This document shows positions 7,930 to 15,958 of a stretch of 64,000 bases of DNA, piece by piece. Origin of the DNA: an uncultured Blautia sp. Lineage in GTDB: Bacteria; Bacillota; Clostridia; Lachnospirales; Lachnospiraceae. The notes beneath the pieces were generated by a model that was not told the DNA's origin, did no database searches, and was given only the letters and a program-made list of their open reading frames with translations. The translations under genes were made by a program, and so were the position numbers. Numbering within the stretch: position 1 is the stretch's first letter; each line of letters opens with the position of its first letter. The stretch spans positions 1-64,000 of the forward strand of contig CALBGI010000011.1 in NCBI GenBank assembly GCA_937893675.1, read 5' to 3'.

Positions 7930-8877
7930 ATGAAAAAAAGACATATATTGCTTGCCGGGATTTTTGCGGTGAGCGCAGGTCTTCTCGCAGCAGGCTGCGG
8001 CAAGAAAGATGAGAAAACCCCGGAGAAGCCTCAGGTACAGGTGACGGTGGCACCTGCTGCAACCAAGGCGCCTGAACAGGACGAGAACCTGGTTTCCATG
8101 CAGCAGTCGGAAGAAAAAGACCCGCTTCTTACCAATGTAATGGGTGAGAAAACAGCCACAGCGGCCAGCCTTGTTATCACGAATCAGACGGGAAGCGAGA
8201 TTTCCCAGATTTATATCCGGCCAAACACGGAGGAGGATGAGGACTGGGGCGAGGATCTTGTAAAGAGCTCCTTTAAGCTGGGCAACGGCCAGAAGGCGGT
8301 TTATTATTACGAGAAGGGCGCGAAGGATGAGAGCGGCAACCCGATCTCCATGTACGATATCCGGATCGTCTATACAGATCCGGACAAGACGGAGTGTTAT
8401 TTCCGCAAGCTTCCCATGCAGGCCATGACACAGATCACACTCAGGATGGACGGAACAGGAGAGGATGGAATCCCCTATGCTACGTATAAGACGTCCACAA
8501 GTTCTTCTGAGACCTCTACCTTAAATGAGGTGAAAGAACGTCTGGGTCTGACGGAAGATGACTCGGATGACAGTGAGGAATACCAGGATGACACCTCCGA
8601 CAGCGGCGATGATTCTCAGAATTCTGACAGCGGAAGTTCGGATGACAGCGGCTACGAGGAGCCGGTGGAAGTGCCGGATGAGGGTGCATCCCAGGCGGAA
8701 GGCTTTATCGGTCAGTCTCTGGACAGCCTGACCAGCAGCATGGGCAGCCCTACCGGAGGCTCTGACTATGAGGAAGTGCCGGAGACGGGCAAAACCGGCT
8801 ATCATTACTATGACTCCTTCACCGTTTCCACTACAGTGGATGAGAACGGCAATGAGGTAGTCACCGGCATATGGTAA
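7930..8877 (+). CDS. Putative lipoprotein with acidic linker, function unknown
   Basis: A 315-residue protein starting MKKRHILLAG with a lipoprotein signal peptide and lipobox LLAAGC; Cys23 should be acylated and anchor the protein outside the membrane. After it come a Pro/Thr-rich spacer (25-50), a beta-rich segment of about 75-185 starting near SLVITNQTGSEISQIYIRP, an extremely Asp/Ser/Glu-rich linker (about 205-255) and a short C-terminal module (about 257-315) that resembles part of an SH3/BON-like beta unit but is not identified. The start at 7930 is chosen because AGGAGG lies 9 bases upstream and it gives a clean signal peptide. It is 21 bases upstream of pyrH. I do not recognise the family beyond its being a surface lipoprotein. 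Confidence 0.8.
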   Translation: MKKRHILLAGIFAVSAGLLAAGCGKKDEKTPEKPQVQVTVAPAATKAPEQDENLVSMQQSEEKDPLLTNVMGEKTATAASLVITNQTGSEISQIYIRPNTEEDEDWGEDLVKSSFKLGNGQKAVYYYEKGAKDESGNPISMYDIRIVYTDPDKTECYFRKLPMQAMTQITLRMDGTGEDGIPYATYKTSTSSSETSTLNEVKERLGLTEDDSDDSEEYQDDTSDSGDDSQNSDSGSSDDSGYEEPVEVPDEGASQAEGFIGQSLDSLTSSMGSPTGGSDYEEVPETGKTGYHYYDSFTVSTTVDENGNEVVTGIW

Positions 8878-8898
8878 AAATATACGGAGGAAAAAATT

Positions 8899-9594
8899 AT
8901 GAAGCGTGTATTGCTGAAGCTGAGCGGAGAGGCTCTGGCAGGAGAAAAAAAGACAGGATTTGACGAGGCGACGGTTATCCGCGTCTCCCGGCAGATCAAA
9001 CAGATCGTGGAGGACGGGCTTGAGGTCGGCATTGTCATCGGCGGCGGCAACTACTGGAGAGGCCGCACCAGCGAGACCATCGACCGCAATAAGGCGGATC
9101 AGATCGGGATGCTGGCTACCATTATGAACTGTATTTATGTGTCGGATATCTGCCGGTATCTCGGACTTAAGACAGAGATTTTCACACCGTTTGTGTGCGG
9201 CGCATTTACGACGCTGTATTCCAAGGACGCAGTGGAGGAGAGCTTCGCAGCGGGCAAGGTCGTCTTTTTTGCAGGCGGGACAGGGCATCCGTATTTTTCC
9301 ACAGACACAGCTACGGTTCTTCGCGCGGTTGAGATTGAGGCGGAGGCGATCCTCCTTGCCAAGGCGGTGGACGGCATCTATGACAGCGATCCAAAAACCA
9401 ATCCGGATGCTGTGAAATACGATGAGATTTCCATAGATGAAGTGGTTGCGAAGAAGCTGGCGGCCATGGATCTTACCGCTTCTATCATGTGCATGGAACA
9501 GAAAATGCCCATGCTGGTGTTTGCGCTGGAAGAGGAAAACAGCATTGTCAACGCGGTTCGGGGAAAATTCTCCGGCACCAGAGTGACTGTTTAA
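8899..9594 (+). CDS. pyrH: UMP kinase
   Basis: A 231-residue amino-acid-kinase-family enzyme that phosphorylates UMP to UDP in pyrimidine synthesis. Motifs are KRVLLKLSGEALAG at the N-terminus, VIGGGNYWRG, GTGHPYFSTDTATVLRA (uridylate-binding loop) and KAVDGIYDSDPKTNPDA. Length matches the bacterial hexameric type. ACGGAGG precedes the ATG. It begins a classic run pyrH-frr-uppS-cdsA-dxr-rseP. Confidence 0.97.
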   Translation: MKRVLLKLSGEALAGEKKTGFDEATVIRVSRQIKQIVEDGLEVGIVIGGGNYWRGRTSETIDRNKADQIGMLATIMNCIYVSDICRYLGLKTEIFTPFVCGAFTTLYSKDAVEESFAAGKVVFFAGGTGHPYFSTDTATVLRAVEIEAEAILLAKAVDGIYDSDPKTNPDAVKYDEISIDEVVAKKLAAMDLTASIMCMEQKMPMLVFALEEENSIVNAVRGKFSGTRVTV

Positions 9595-9627
9595 ATAATC
9601 AGGGAAAAAGGAGAAGGAGAGAATTTT

Positions 9628-10179
9628 ATGAACGAGAAGATTCAGAAATATGAAGACAAGATGCAGAAGACACTGAAAAGCCTGGATGCAGAGCTTACCA
9701 CCATTCGTGCGGGAAGAGCCAATCCCCATATTTTGGACCGTCTGACCGTGGATTATTACGGAACTCCGACCCCCATTCAGCAGGTGGCAAACGTGACCGT
9801 TCCCGAGGCGCGCATGATCCAGATCCAGCCATGGGAGAGCAGTCTCATCAAAGCGATCGAGAAGGCCATCCTCACATCGGATCTGGGATTGAATCCCAGC
9901 AATGACGGCAAGTGTATCCGCCTGGTATTTCCGGAGCTTACCGAGGAGCGCCGTAAGGAGCTGGTAAAGGACGTAAAGAAAAAAGGCGAGGCTGCCAAGG
10001 TTGCAGTGCGCAATATTCGCCGTGATGCAAACGACGCGTTCAAAAAACTGGCAAAACAGGATATTTCCGAGGACGAGATCAAAGAGCTGGAGCAGCTTGT
10101 GCAGAAAGCAACAGACAAGTACATCAAAGAGGTGGATGCTGCTGTTGAAACCAAGTCGAAAGAAATTTTGACTGTATAG
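9628..10179 (+). CDS. frr: Ribosome recycling factor
   Basis: A 183-residue factor that, with EF-G, splits post-termination ribosomes. It shows the family's TIRAGRANPHILDRLTVDYYG near residue 27 and the C-terminal helical region IRRDANDAFKKL...EDEIKELE. The size is that of the usual 185-residue protein. AAAGGAGAAGGAGA lies just upstream. A hairpin follows before uppS and may reduce read-through. Confidence 0.97.
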   Translation: MNEKIQKYEDKMQKTLKSLDAELTTIRAGRANPHILDRLTVDYYGTPTPIQQVANVTVPEARMIQIQPWESSLIKAIEKAILTSDLGLNPSNDGKCIRLVFPELTEERRKELVKDVKKKGEAAKVAVRNIRRDANDAFKKLAKQDISEDEIKELEQLVQKATDKYIKEVDAAVETKSKEILTV

Positions 10180-10200
10180 GAATATAAGAGAGAACCTATG

Positions 10201-10224
10201 GAAAGAGAGCTCCGGCTCTCTTTC
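10201..10224 (+). terminator. Hairpin between frr and uppS
   Basis: A perfect 10-bp stem (GAAAGAGAGC / GCTCTCTTTC) with a 4-base loop, followed by a poor T tract. It may be a weak terminator or an mRNA-processing/stability element. Confidence 0.55.
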
Positions 10225-10247
10225 TTCACAGATTAGGAGGAAATTCC

Positions 10248-10958
10248 ATGAAGGTACCAAATCATATCGCGATCATTCTGGATGGAAACGGGCGCTGGGC
10301 AAAGCAGAAAGGGATGCCAAGAAGCTATGGACATGTCAAGGGCTGCGCAAATCTTGAGACCATTTGTGACGACATGAAGGAGCTGGGGATCAAATATCTT
10401 ACCGTTTATGCATTTTCCACGGAGAACTGGAAGCGCTCCAAAGAGGAAATCGAGGGGCTCATGAAGCTTTTTCGCAATTATCTCAAAAAATGTATTAAAA
10501 TTTCAGAGAAGAACCATATGCGGGTAAAGGTCATTGGAGATATCCGTGCCTTTGACGAGGACATTCAGCAGAGGATCCGGGAGCTTGAGGCGTTTTCGAG
10601 CAAATACAATGAGCTTCATTTTCAGATCGCGCTCAATTATGGGAGCAGGGATGAAATGGTCAGAGGTGTGCGCCGCCTTGCAAAAGATGCCGCGGAGGGG
10701 CGCTTGAAGCCGGAGGATATCGATGAGGCGGTGTTTGAGAGCTATCTTGACACGGCGGGCATTCCGGATCCGGATCTTCTCATACGCACCAGCGGAGAGC
10801 AGCGCCTTTCCAACTATCTGCTCTGGCAGCTTGCCTACACAGAATTTTATTTTACAGATGTAGCGTGGCCGGATTTTCACAAACCAGAGCTGATACAGGC
10901 TATTGAGGCATATAATGCAAGAGACAGAAGATACGGCGGTGTGAAGGAGGAAGCATAA
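10248..10958 (+). CDS. uppS: Isoprenyl (undecaprenyl diphosphate) transferase
   Basis: A 236-residue cis-prenyltransferase that condenses isopentenyl diphosphate into the C55 carrier lipid needed for cell-wall synthesis. The diphosphate-binding motif ILDGNGRWAKQKG (catalytic Asp in LDGNGRW), the YAFSTENWKR segment, and the C-terminal PDLLIRTSGEQRLSNYLLWQ are all present. TAGGAGG precedes the ATG. Its stop overlaps the cdsA start by one base (TAATG), indicating coupled translation. Confidence 0.96.
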   Translation: MKVPNHIAIILDGNGRWAKQKGMPRSYGHVKGCANLETICDDMKELGIKYLTVYAFSTENWKRSKEEIEGLMKLFRNYLKKCIKISEKNHMRVKVIGDIRAFDEDIQQRIRELEAFSSKYNELHFQIALNYGSRDEMVRGVRRLAKDAAEGRLKPEDIDEAVFESYLDTAGIPDPDLLIRTSGEQRLSNYLLWQLAYTEFYFTDVAWPDFHKPELIQAIEAYNARDRRYGGVKEEA

Positions 10959-11752
10959 TGTTTGTGACAAGACTGATCAGTGGGATCCTGTTGGTCCTCG
11001 TGGCGCTTTTCACCATAATCAGCGGCGGCTATGTGCTGTTTTTTACGTTGTTCGCGATTTCCCTCATTGGTATGGACGAATTGATGCGGGCGATGAAAAT
11101 CCGGGAGAAAAGCATCTCTGTTCTGGAAATTGCCGGCTTTTTGGGGGCTACAATGTACTATGTAGCAGTTCTTCTGGATTTTGAGCGGTATGGATTTATG
11201 GCAGTCATTGCTTCTCTGGTGCTGCTCATGTTTGTCTATGTGTTTACATATCCCAAATTTCGGGCGCAGCAGATCATGGCAGTGTTCTTTTCGGTGGTTT
11301 ACGTGGCAGTGATGCTTTCCTTTATTTATCTCACACGAAATCTGGAGGGCGGCCATTTTCTGGTATGGCTGATTTTCCTGTGCTCCTGGGGCTGTGATAC
11401 CTGTGCGTACTGTGTGGGAATGCTGATCGGCAGACATAAAATGGCGCCGGTGCTGAGCCCGAAAAAATCCATTGAGGGCGCAGTGGGCGGTGTCCTGGGA
11501 GCCGGACTTCTGGGCGGCGTATATGCGGCGGCAACAAAAGGGCCGGTGCTGGAATACGTCATGATCTGTATGGCGGGCGCGCTGATCTCCATGGTGGGGG
11601 ATCTGGCAGCCTCGGCGATCAAACGAAACCAGGAGATCAAAGATTACGGCAAGCTGATTCCCGGTCACGGAGGGATCCTGGATCGGTTTGACAGCGTGAT
11701 TTTTACGGCGCCTATTATTTATTATCTTGCAAAAATGGTTCTGGGAATCTGA
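10958..11752 (+). CDS. cdsA: Phosphatidate cytidylyltransferase
   Basis: A 264-residue integral membrane enzyme that makes CDP-diacylglycerol from phosphatidate and CTP. It has roughly eight hydrophobic segments and the CDP-diglyceride synthase signature near the C-terminus: SAIKRNQEIKDYGKLIPGHGG followed by LDRFDS. GAAGGAGG sits inside the end of uppS. The downstream dxr gene starts 13 bases after its stop. Confidence 0.95.
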   Translation: MFVTRLISGILLVLVALFTIISGGYVLFFTLFAISLIGMDELMRAMKIREKSISVLEIAGFLGATMYYVAVLLDFERYGFMAVIASLVLLMFVYVFTYPKFRAQQIMAVFFSVVYVAVMLSFIYLTRNLEGGHFLVWLIFLCSWGCDTCAYCVGMLIGRHKMAPVLSPKKSIEGAVGGVLGAGLLGGVYAAATKGPVLEYVMICMAGALISMVGDLAASAIKRNQEIKDYGKLIPGHGGILDRFDSVIFTAPIIYYLAKMVLGI

Positions 11753-11765
11753 GAAAGGATATCAT

Positions 11766-12908
11766 ATGAAAAAAATTGCGATTTTGGGCTCAACAGGCTC
11801 CATAGGAACACAGACGCTGGATGTGGTCCGCAGCAACAAGGATATTGAGGTGCTGGCGCTCAGTGCGGGAAGGAGCATTGATAAGCTGGAAAGCCAGATC
11901 CGGGAATTTCATCCGCGCCTGGCGGCTGTCTGGGAGGAGGATGCGGCGCGTGATCTGGCAGTGCGGATTTCGGACACGGACACGCAGGTGGTCTGCGGTA
12001 TGGAGGGGCTTTTGGAGCTGGCAAGAATGCCGGAGACAGAGCTTCTGGTGACTGCTATTGTGGGGATGATAGGGATTCGCCCCACCATGGAGGCCATACG
12101 CGCGGGCAAGGACATCGCTCTTGCAAACAAAGAGACGCTGGTGACGGCGGGACATCTCATTATTCCCCTTGCAAAAGAGCACAACGTGCGGATATTGCCG
12201 GTGGACAGTGAGCACAGCGCTGTTTTTCAGGCGCTTCACGGGGAAGACAGACGCAGCGTAAAGAAGCTTCTCATTACCGCCTCCGGCGGCCCGTTCCGCG
12301 GCAGAACAAGGGAGGAGCTTGCCCATGTAACCCTTGCGGATACCCTGAAACATCCCAACTGGGTTATGGGACGGAAGATCACGGTGGATTCCGCGACTCT
12401 GGTGAACAAGGGACTGGAGGTTATGGAAGCCAGATGGCTGTTTGACGTAGCGCTTTCAGATATTCAGGTGGTCGTGCAGCCGAAGAGCATTATCCATTCC
12501 ATGGTGGAATTTTCAGACGGCGCAGTTATGGCGCAGCTGGGAACGCCGGATATGCGTCTGCCGATTCAGTACGCGCTTTATTATCCGGAGCGCCGCTATC
12601 TGGATGGAGAGCGTCTGGACTTTGCGAAGATCAGGGAGATCACCTTTGAGGAGCCGGACATGGAGACGTTTTTGGGTCTTCCCATGGCGATTCAGGCGGC
12701 AAAAGCCGGAGGCAGCATGCCCACGGTATTTAATGCGGCCAACGAGCTTGCAGTGAGCAAATTCCTGCAGGAAAAAATCGGTTTTCTGGATATTTATGAC
12801 ATTATCGGGCAGTCTATGGAGAGACACAGTCTCATAGAGGAGCCTTGCCTGGAGGAAATCCTGGCTGTCGAGGAAGAGACCTATCAGTGGATTGAAGGCA
12901 GGTGGTAA
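11766..12908 (+). CDS. dxr: 1-deoxy-D-xylulose 5-phosphate reductoisomerase
   Basis: A 380-residue NADPH-dependent enzyme, second step of the MEP isoprenoid pathway. The N-terminal Rossmann motif is ILGSTGSIGTQTLDV; ALANKETLVTAG, LPVDSEHSA and ASGGPFR form the substrate/metal site, followed by HPNWVMGRKITVDSATL. The start at 11766 (MKKIAILGS) fits the family; an upstream in-frame ATG at 11727 would overlap cdsA and has no ribosome site. Its position next to uppS groups precursor supply with carrier-lipid synthesis. Confidence 0.96.
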   Translation: MKKIAILGSTGSIGTQTLDVVRSNKDIEVLALSAGRSIDKLESQIREFHPRLAAVWEEDAARDLAVRISDTDTQVVCGMEGLLELARMPETELLVTAIVGMIGIRPTMEAIRAGKDIALANKETLVTAGHLIIPLAKEHNVRILPVDSEHSAVFQALHGEDRRSVKKLLITASGGPFRGRTREELAHVTLADTLKHPNWVMGRKITVDSATLVNKGLEVMEARWLFDVALSDIQVVVQPKSIIHSMVEFSDGAVMAQLGTPDMRLPIQYALYYPERRYLDGERLDFAKIREITFEEPDMETFLGLPMAIQAAKAGGSMPTVFNAANELAVSKFLQEKIGFLDIYDIIGQSMERHSLIEEPCLEEILAVEEETYQWIEGRW

Positions 12909-12909
12909 T

Positions 12910-14199
12910 TTGAAGATTTTAATTGCAGTGATCATTTTCAGCGCGGTAATCCTCATCCATGAGCTGGGGCATTTTCTGCTGGCCAAAAAGAACGGCATTG
13001 TGGTGACGGAGTTTTCTCTTGGAATGGGACCGCGCCTTGTGAGCACCGTGCGGGGCGGAACCCGATATTCTGTGAAGCTGCTTCCTCTGGGCGGCTCCTG
13101 CGCCATGCTGGGCGAGGACACGGGGGAGGATGAACAGCCGGGCACCTTTAATGCGGCCCCTGTCTGGGGACGGATTTCCGTGGTGGCTGCAGGCCCTGTT
13201 TTTAACTTTATCCTGGCTTTTGTTCTGTCTGTTATCATTGTCGGAATGGTAGGCTATGACCCGGCGGAGGTTCTTTCCGTGGAGCCGGGATCGAATGCTG
13301 CGGAAGCCGGACTTCGGGAAGGGGACATTATTACAGAGTTCCAGGGATATTCCATTGACCTTGGAAAGGATCTCTCTGTATACAGCTATCTGAATGAGCT
13401 GGCAGAAGGAGAAACGGTCCATATGACCGTTCTGCGCGACGGGGAAGAAAAAGAGCTTGTATTTGAACCGGATGTGGAAGTGCGGTATCTGCTCGGGTTT
13501 AACCGGGCGAACGCGGAAAGTCTGCAGGTAGACTCTCTGATCGAGGGGATGCCGCTGGCGGATGCCGGCGTACAGCCGGGAGATGTGATCACTTCGATCA
13601 ATGGAACGGTTCTTCCTGACGGGGCGGCCTATGAGGCATATATAGCAGAGCATCCGCTCACAGAAGAGCCGGTCACCATTACTTATGAGCGGGACGGCCT
13701 GGAATATGAGGCGTCTCTGACACCGGGGGAGAGCAGGACTCCTGTGATGGGCTTTGGCTACAATGTGGGCTGTGTGAAGGCGCAAGGATTTGACGTGCTG
13801 AAATACGGCTTCCTGGAAGTAAAATACATGATACGTACAACGATAATGAGCTTGAAGGAGCTTGTCACCGGCGGGCTTGGCGTGCAGGATTTGAGCGGTC
13901 CCGTGGGCGTGGTGGATGCCATTGGCGATACCTATGAGCAGAGCAAGAGCGAAGGGACGCTTATGGTGTGGATGAACATGCTCAATATGGCAGTGCTTCT
14001 TTCCGCCAATCTTGGCGTCATGAATCTTCTGCCGCTTCCGGCGCTGGACGGCGGACGGCTGGTGTTTTTGATCGTGGAGGCAATCCGCAAAAAGCCGGTA
14101 AACCGGGAACTGGAGGGGATGATCCATTTTGCGGGTCTTATGCTCCTCATGGCGCTCATGGTTGTGGTAATGTACAACGACATCCTGAAAATATTTTAA
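12910..14199 (+). CDS. rseP: RIP metalloprotease RseP (site-2 protease)
   Basis: A 429-residue intramembrane zinc protease that cleaves membrane anti-sigma factors or signal-peptide remnants. The first helix carries the active-site HELGH (HExxH) at about residues 15-19. PDZ regions occupy about 115-280 (GLREGDIITEF, GVQPGDVITSINGT), and the last conserved helix has LLPLPALDGGR with the second metal ligand Asp. The start is taken as TTG at 12910, six bases after AGGTGG; another TTG at 12892 would overlap dxr without a ribosome site. A terminator follows, closing the operon that starts at least as far back as pyrH. Confidence 0.94.
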   Translation: MKILIAVIIFSAVILIHELGHFLLAKKNGIVVTEFSLGMGPRLVSTVRGGTRYSVKLLPLGGSCAMLGEDTGEDEQPGTFNAAPVWGRISVVAAGPVFNFILAFVLSVIIVGMVGYDPAEVLSVEPGSNAAEAGLREGDIITEFQGYSIDLGKDLSVYSYLNELAEGETVHMTVLRDGEEKELVFEPDVEVRYLLGFNRANAESLQVDSLIEGMPLADAGVQPGDVITSINGTVLPDGAAYEAYIAEHPLTEEPVTITYERDGLEYEASLTPGESRTPVMGFGYNVGCVKAQGFDVLKYGFLEVKYMIRTTIMSLKELVTGGLGVQDLSGPVGVVDAIGDTYEQSKSEGTLMVWMNMLNMAVLLSANLGVMNLLPLPALDGGRLVFLIVEAIRKKPVNRELEGMIHFAGLMLLMALMVVVMYNDILKIF

Positions 14200-14206
14200 A
14201 GACTGG

Positions 14207-14245
14207 ATACTCCGGACGGCGAAGGTGCTGTTTCGGAGTATTTTT
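14207..14245 (+). terminator. Terminator after rseP
   Basis: ATACTCCG pairs with CGGAGTAT around a 19-base loop and is followed by TTTTTG. Confidence 0.75.
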
Positions 14246-14283
14246 GCATAGAATACCATGAAGAGCGCGTGGCGAGGTTTTGC

Positions 14284-15555
14284 ATGAACTGGTTTGAAAA
14301 AGTGCAGGCACAGCAGGATAACGTGGATAATGGAAGACTTCAGGTGGTGGTTTTGAACGGAAGAGATAACCGGCCGATCGAAAATGCCCGGGTGCGTATT
14401 TCCTATACCGGGGTTCCGGACAGCGTGCTGGAGGAGGTGCGCACGGATGCGTCCGGAAGAACGCCGGTACTGGAGCTTTCTGCGCCGCCCATTGATTACA
14501 GCATGCGGCCGGTGGAGGAACAGCCCTATGCGGAATATACCGTGCAGATAGATGCAGACGGCTATGAGCCAAAGGAGGTGACGGGAACCGAGGTTCTTCC
14601 CGAGGTGCTGGCGCAGCAGCCGGCAAGCCTGGTGCCAAATCCGGTGGATGAGGAAAGCTATCAGAGGATCGTCATTGGGCCGCATACATTGTTTGGAGAA
14701 TATCCGCCCAAGATTGAGGAAGCAGAAATAAAACCCATAAATGAAACCGGAGAAATTGTTCTAAGCCGCGTGGTGGTGCCGGAGTATGTGGTGGTGCACG
14801 ACGGACCGCCCGGGGATACGGGAGCAGGGAATTATTATGTTCGCTACCGGGATTATGTAAAAAATGTGGCGAGCAGCGAAATTTATGCTACCTGGCCGGA
14901 TGATACCATCCGGGCAAATGTTCTGGCGATCATGTCTTTTACTCTGAACCGGGTCTATACGGAATGGTATCGAAATAAAGGGTATGATTTTACCATCACC
15001 TCATCAACGGCCTATGATCATAAATGGATCCACGGGCGGAATGTGTTCGATACCATCGACCGGGTGGTGGACGAAATGTTTGAAAACTATTTGTCAAGAC
15101 CGGATGTGCGCCAGCCGATCCTTACCCAGTATTGTGACGGACGGCGGGTAGACTGTTCGGAACGGGGATGGATGTCTCAGTGGGGAAGCAAATATCTGGG
15201 AGACAGAGGATATTCCCCGATTCAGATCCTGCGCAATTATTATGGCAGCGACATGTACATTAACGCAGCGGAGGAGGTTTCCGGGATACCGGCTTCCTGG
15301 CCCGGCTATGATCTGGATATCGGGGCTTCCGGTATGGAGGTGCGCCAGATCCAGGAGCAGATCAACGAGATCAGCGGGGCATATCCGGCCATTCCCCGCA
15401 TTGCGGCGGACGGAATCTTCGGTGAGCGGACAAAGGATGCCGTCCGAAAATTTCAGGAGGTGTTTGGGCTGCCTGCCACGGGGATCGTGGATTATCCGAC
15501 CTGGTATAAAATTCAGGAGATTTATGTGGCTGTGAGCCGGATCGCGGAGCTGTAG
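14284..15555 (+). CDS. SpoIID-like peptidoglycan-binding protein
   Basis: About 423 residues. Three parts are visible: an N-terminal beta domain (about 15-105) reminiscent of carboxypeptidase-regulatory/CnaB folds (RPIENARVRISYTG), a SpoIID/LytB-like domain (about 185-320) including NVASSEIYATWPDD and GRRVDCSERGWMSQWGS, and a C-terminal PG_binding_1 domain (about 345-407) with DGIFGERTKDAVRKFQ. SpoIID-domain proteins act on denuded glycan strands during engulfment or amidase activation. Oddly, no signal peptide or transmembrane helix is seen at either possible start (GTG 14269 or ATG 14284; the latter has GAGG six bases upstream). The domain calls are firm; the cellular role is not. Confidence 0.8.
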   Translation: MNWFEKVQAQQDNVDNGRLQVVVLNGRDNRPIENARVRISYTGVPDSVLEEVRTDASGRTPVLELSAPPIDYSMRPVEEQPYAEYTVQIDADGYEPKEVTGTEVLPEVLAQQPASLVPNPVDEESYQRIVIGPHTLFGEYPPKIEEAEIKPINETGEIVLSRVVVPEYVVVHDGPPGDTGAGNYYVRYRDYVKNVASSEIYATWPDDTIRANVLAIMSFTLNRVYTEWYRNKGYDFTITSSTAYDHKWIHGRNVFDTIDRVVDEMFENYLSRPDVRQPILTQYCDGRRVDCSERGWMSQWGSKYLGDRGYSPIQILRNYYGSDMYINAAEEVSGIPASWPGYDLDIGASGMEVRQIQEQINEISGAYPAIPRIAADGIFGERTKDAVRKFQEVFGLPATGIVDYPTWYKIQEIYVAVSRIAEL

Positions 15556-15572
15556 ATTTTTTTATAGAAAAA

Positions 15573-15603
15573 GGGAGGTTTCTGCGTTTCTGCAAAACCT
15601 CCC
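15573..15603 (-). terminator. Terminator of tRNA-Leu (possibly bidirectional)
   Basis: GGGAGGTTT pairs with AAACCTCCC around a 13-base loop. On the minus strand TTTTTCTATAAAAAAA follows, giving a good terminator for the tRNA transcript; on the plus strand it could also stop the SpoIID-like gene. Confidence 0.8.
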
Positions 15604-15639
15604 TCATAAAATATGAAATTTAATTTTGGACATAAAAAA

Positions 15640-15724
15640 TGCGGAAGATGGGACTTGAACCCACACGAGCGCATTGCTCACAAGATCCTTAGTCTTGCTC
15701 GTCTGCCAGTTCCGACACTTCCGC
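15640..15724 (-). tRNA. tRNA-Leu, anticodon AAG
   Basis: An 85-base class II tRNA. The acceptor stem GCGGAAG/CTTCCGC is perfect, with discriminator A at 15640. The D arm is TCG...CGA, the anticodon stem CAAGA/TCTTG encloses the loop CTAAGGA, and a variable arm and the T loop GGGTTCAAGTCCC follow. The anticodon AAG lies at 15690-15688 on the minus strand and reads CUU (and more codons if A34 is deaminated to inosine). CCA is not encoded; a T run follows directly. The long variable arm and the discriminator A agree with leucine identity. Confidence 0.95.
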
Positions 15725-15772
15725 ATATCGCATTTCGTGGGATTTTTTTGTTTCTCCCTCGCGACAAGTGAT

Positions 15773-15801
15773 AGTATAGCAAAGGTCTCAAAGAATGTCA
15801 A
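15773..15801 (-). promoter_or_regulatory. Consensus promoter for tRNA-Leu
   Basis: On the minus strand TTGACA and TATACT are exactly 17 bases apart, about 50 bases upstream of the tRNA. This is nearly the sigma-A consensus, as expected for a stable RNA. Confidence 0.88.
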
Positions 15802-15958
15802 CATATTTTTTGAAAAAAATTAAAAATTTTAAAAGTTTTTTTCTGAGGCCGTTGAAACAGAAATTTCCGGCTATTTTTCACAAAAAAAGAGGAATTTGAG
15901 TTTTTATGTAGAATATAATTAGTAAGAGGTATTTTGTCATTCTGTGGAGGGAGTGCCT
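15802..15958. other. AT-rich spacer before dgt
   Basis: About 157 very AT-rich bases between the tRNA promoter and dgt. TAGAATATAATTAG at about 15910-15922 could supply a -10 for dgt, but no convincing -35 is present. I see no coding sequence here. Confidence 0.4.

Noticed and set aside
8521..10260. A 579-codon antisense frame over the lipoprotein, pyrH and frr
   Set aside because: Same reasoning: no family motifs, opposite conserved genes.
12919..14685. A 588-codon antisense frame over rseP
   Set aside because: Shadow of codon bias in rseP and its neighbour; no protein-like features.
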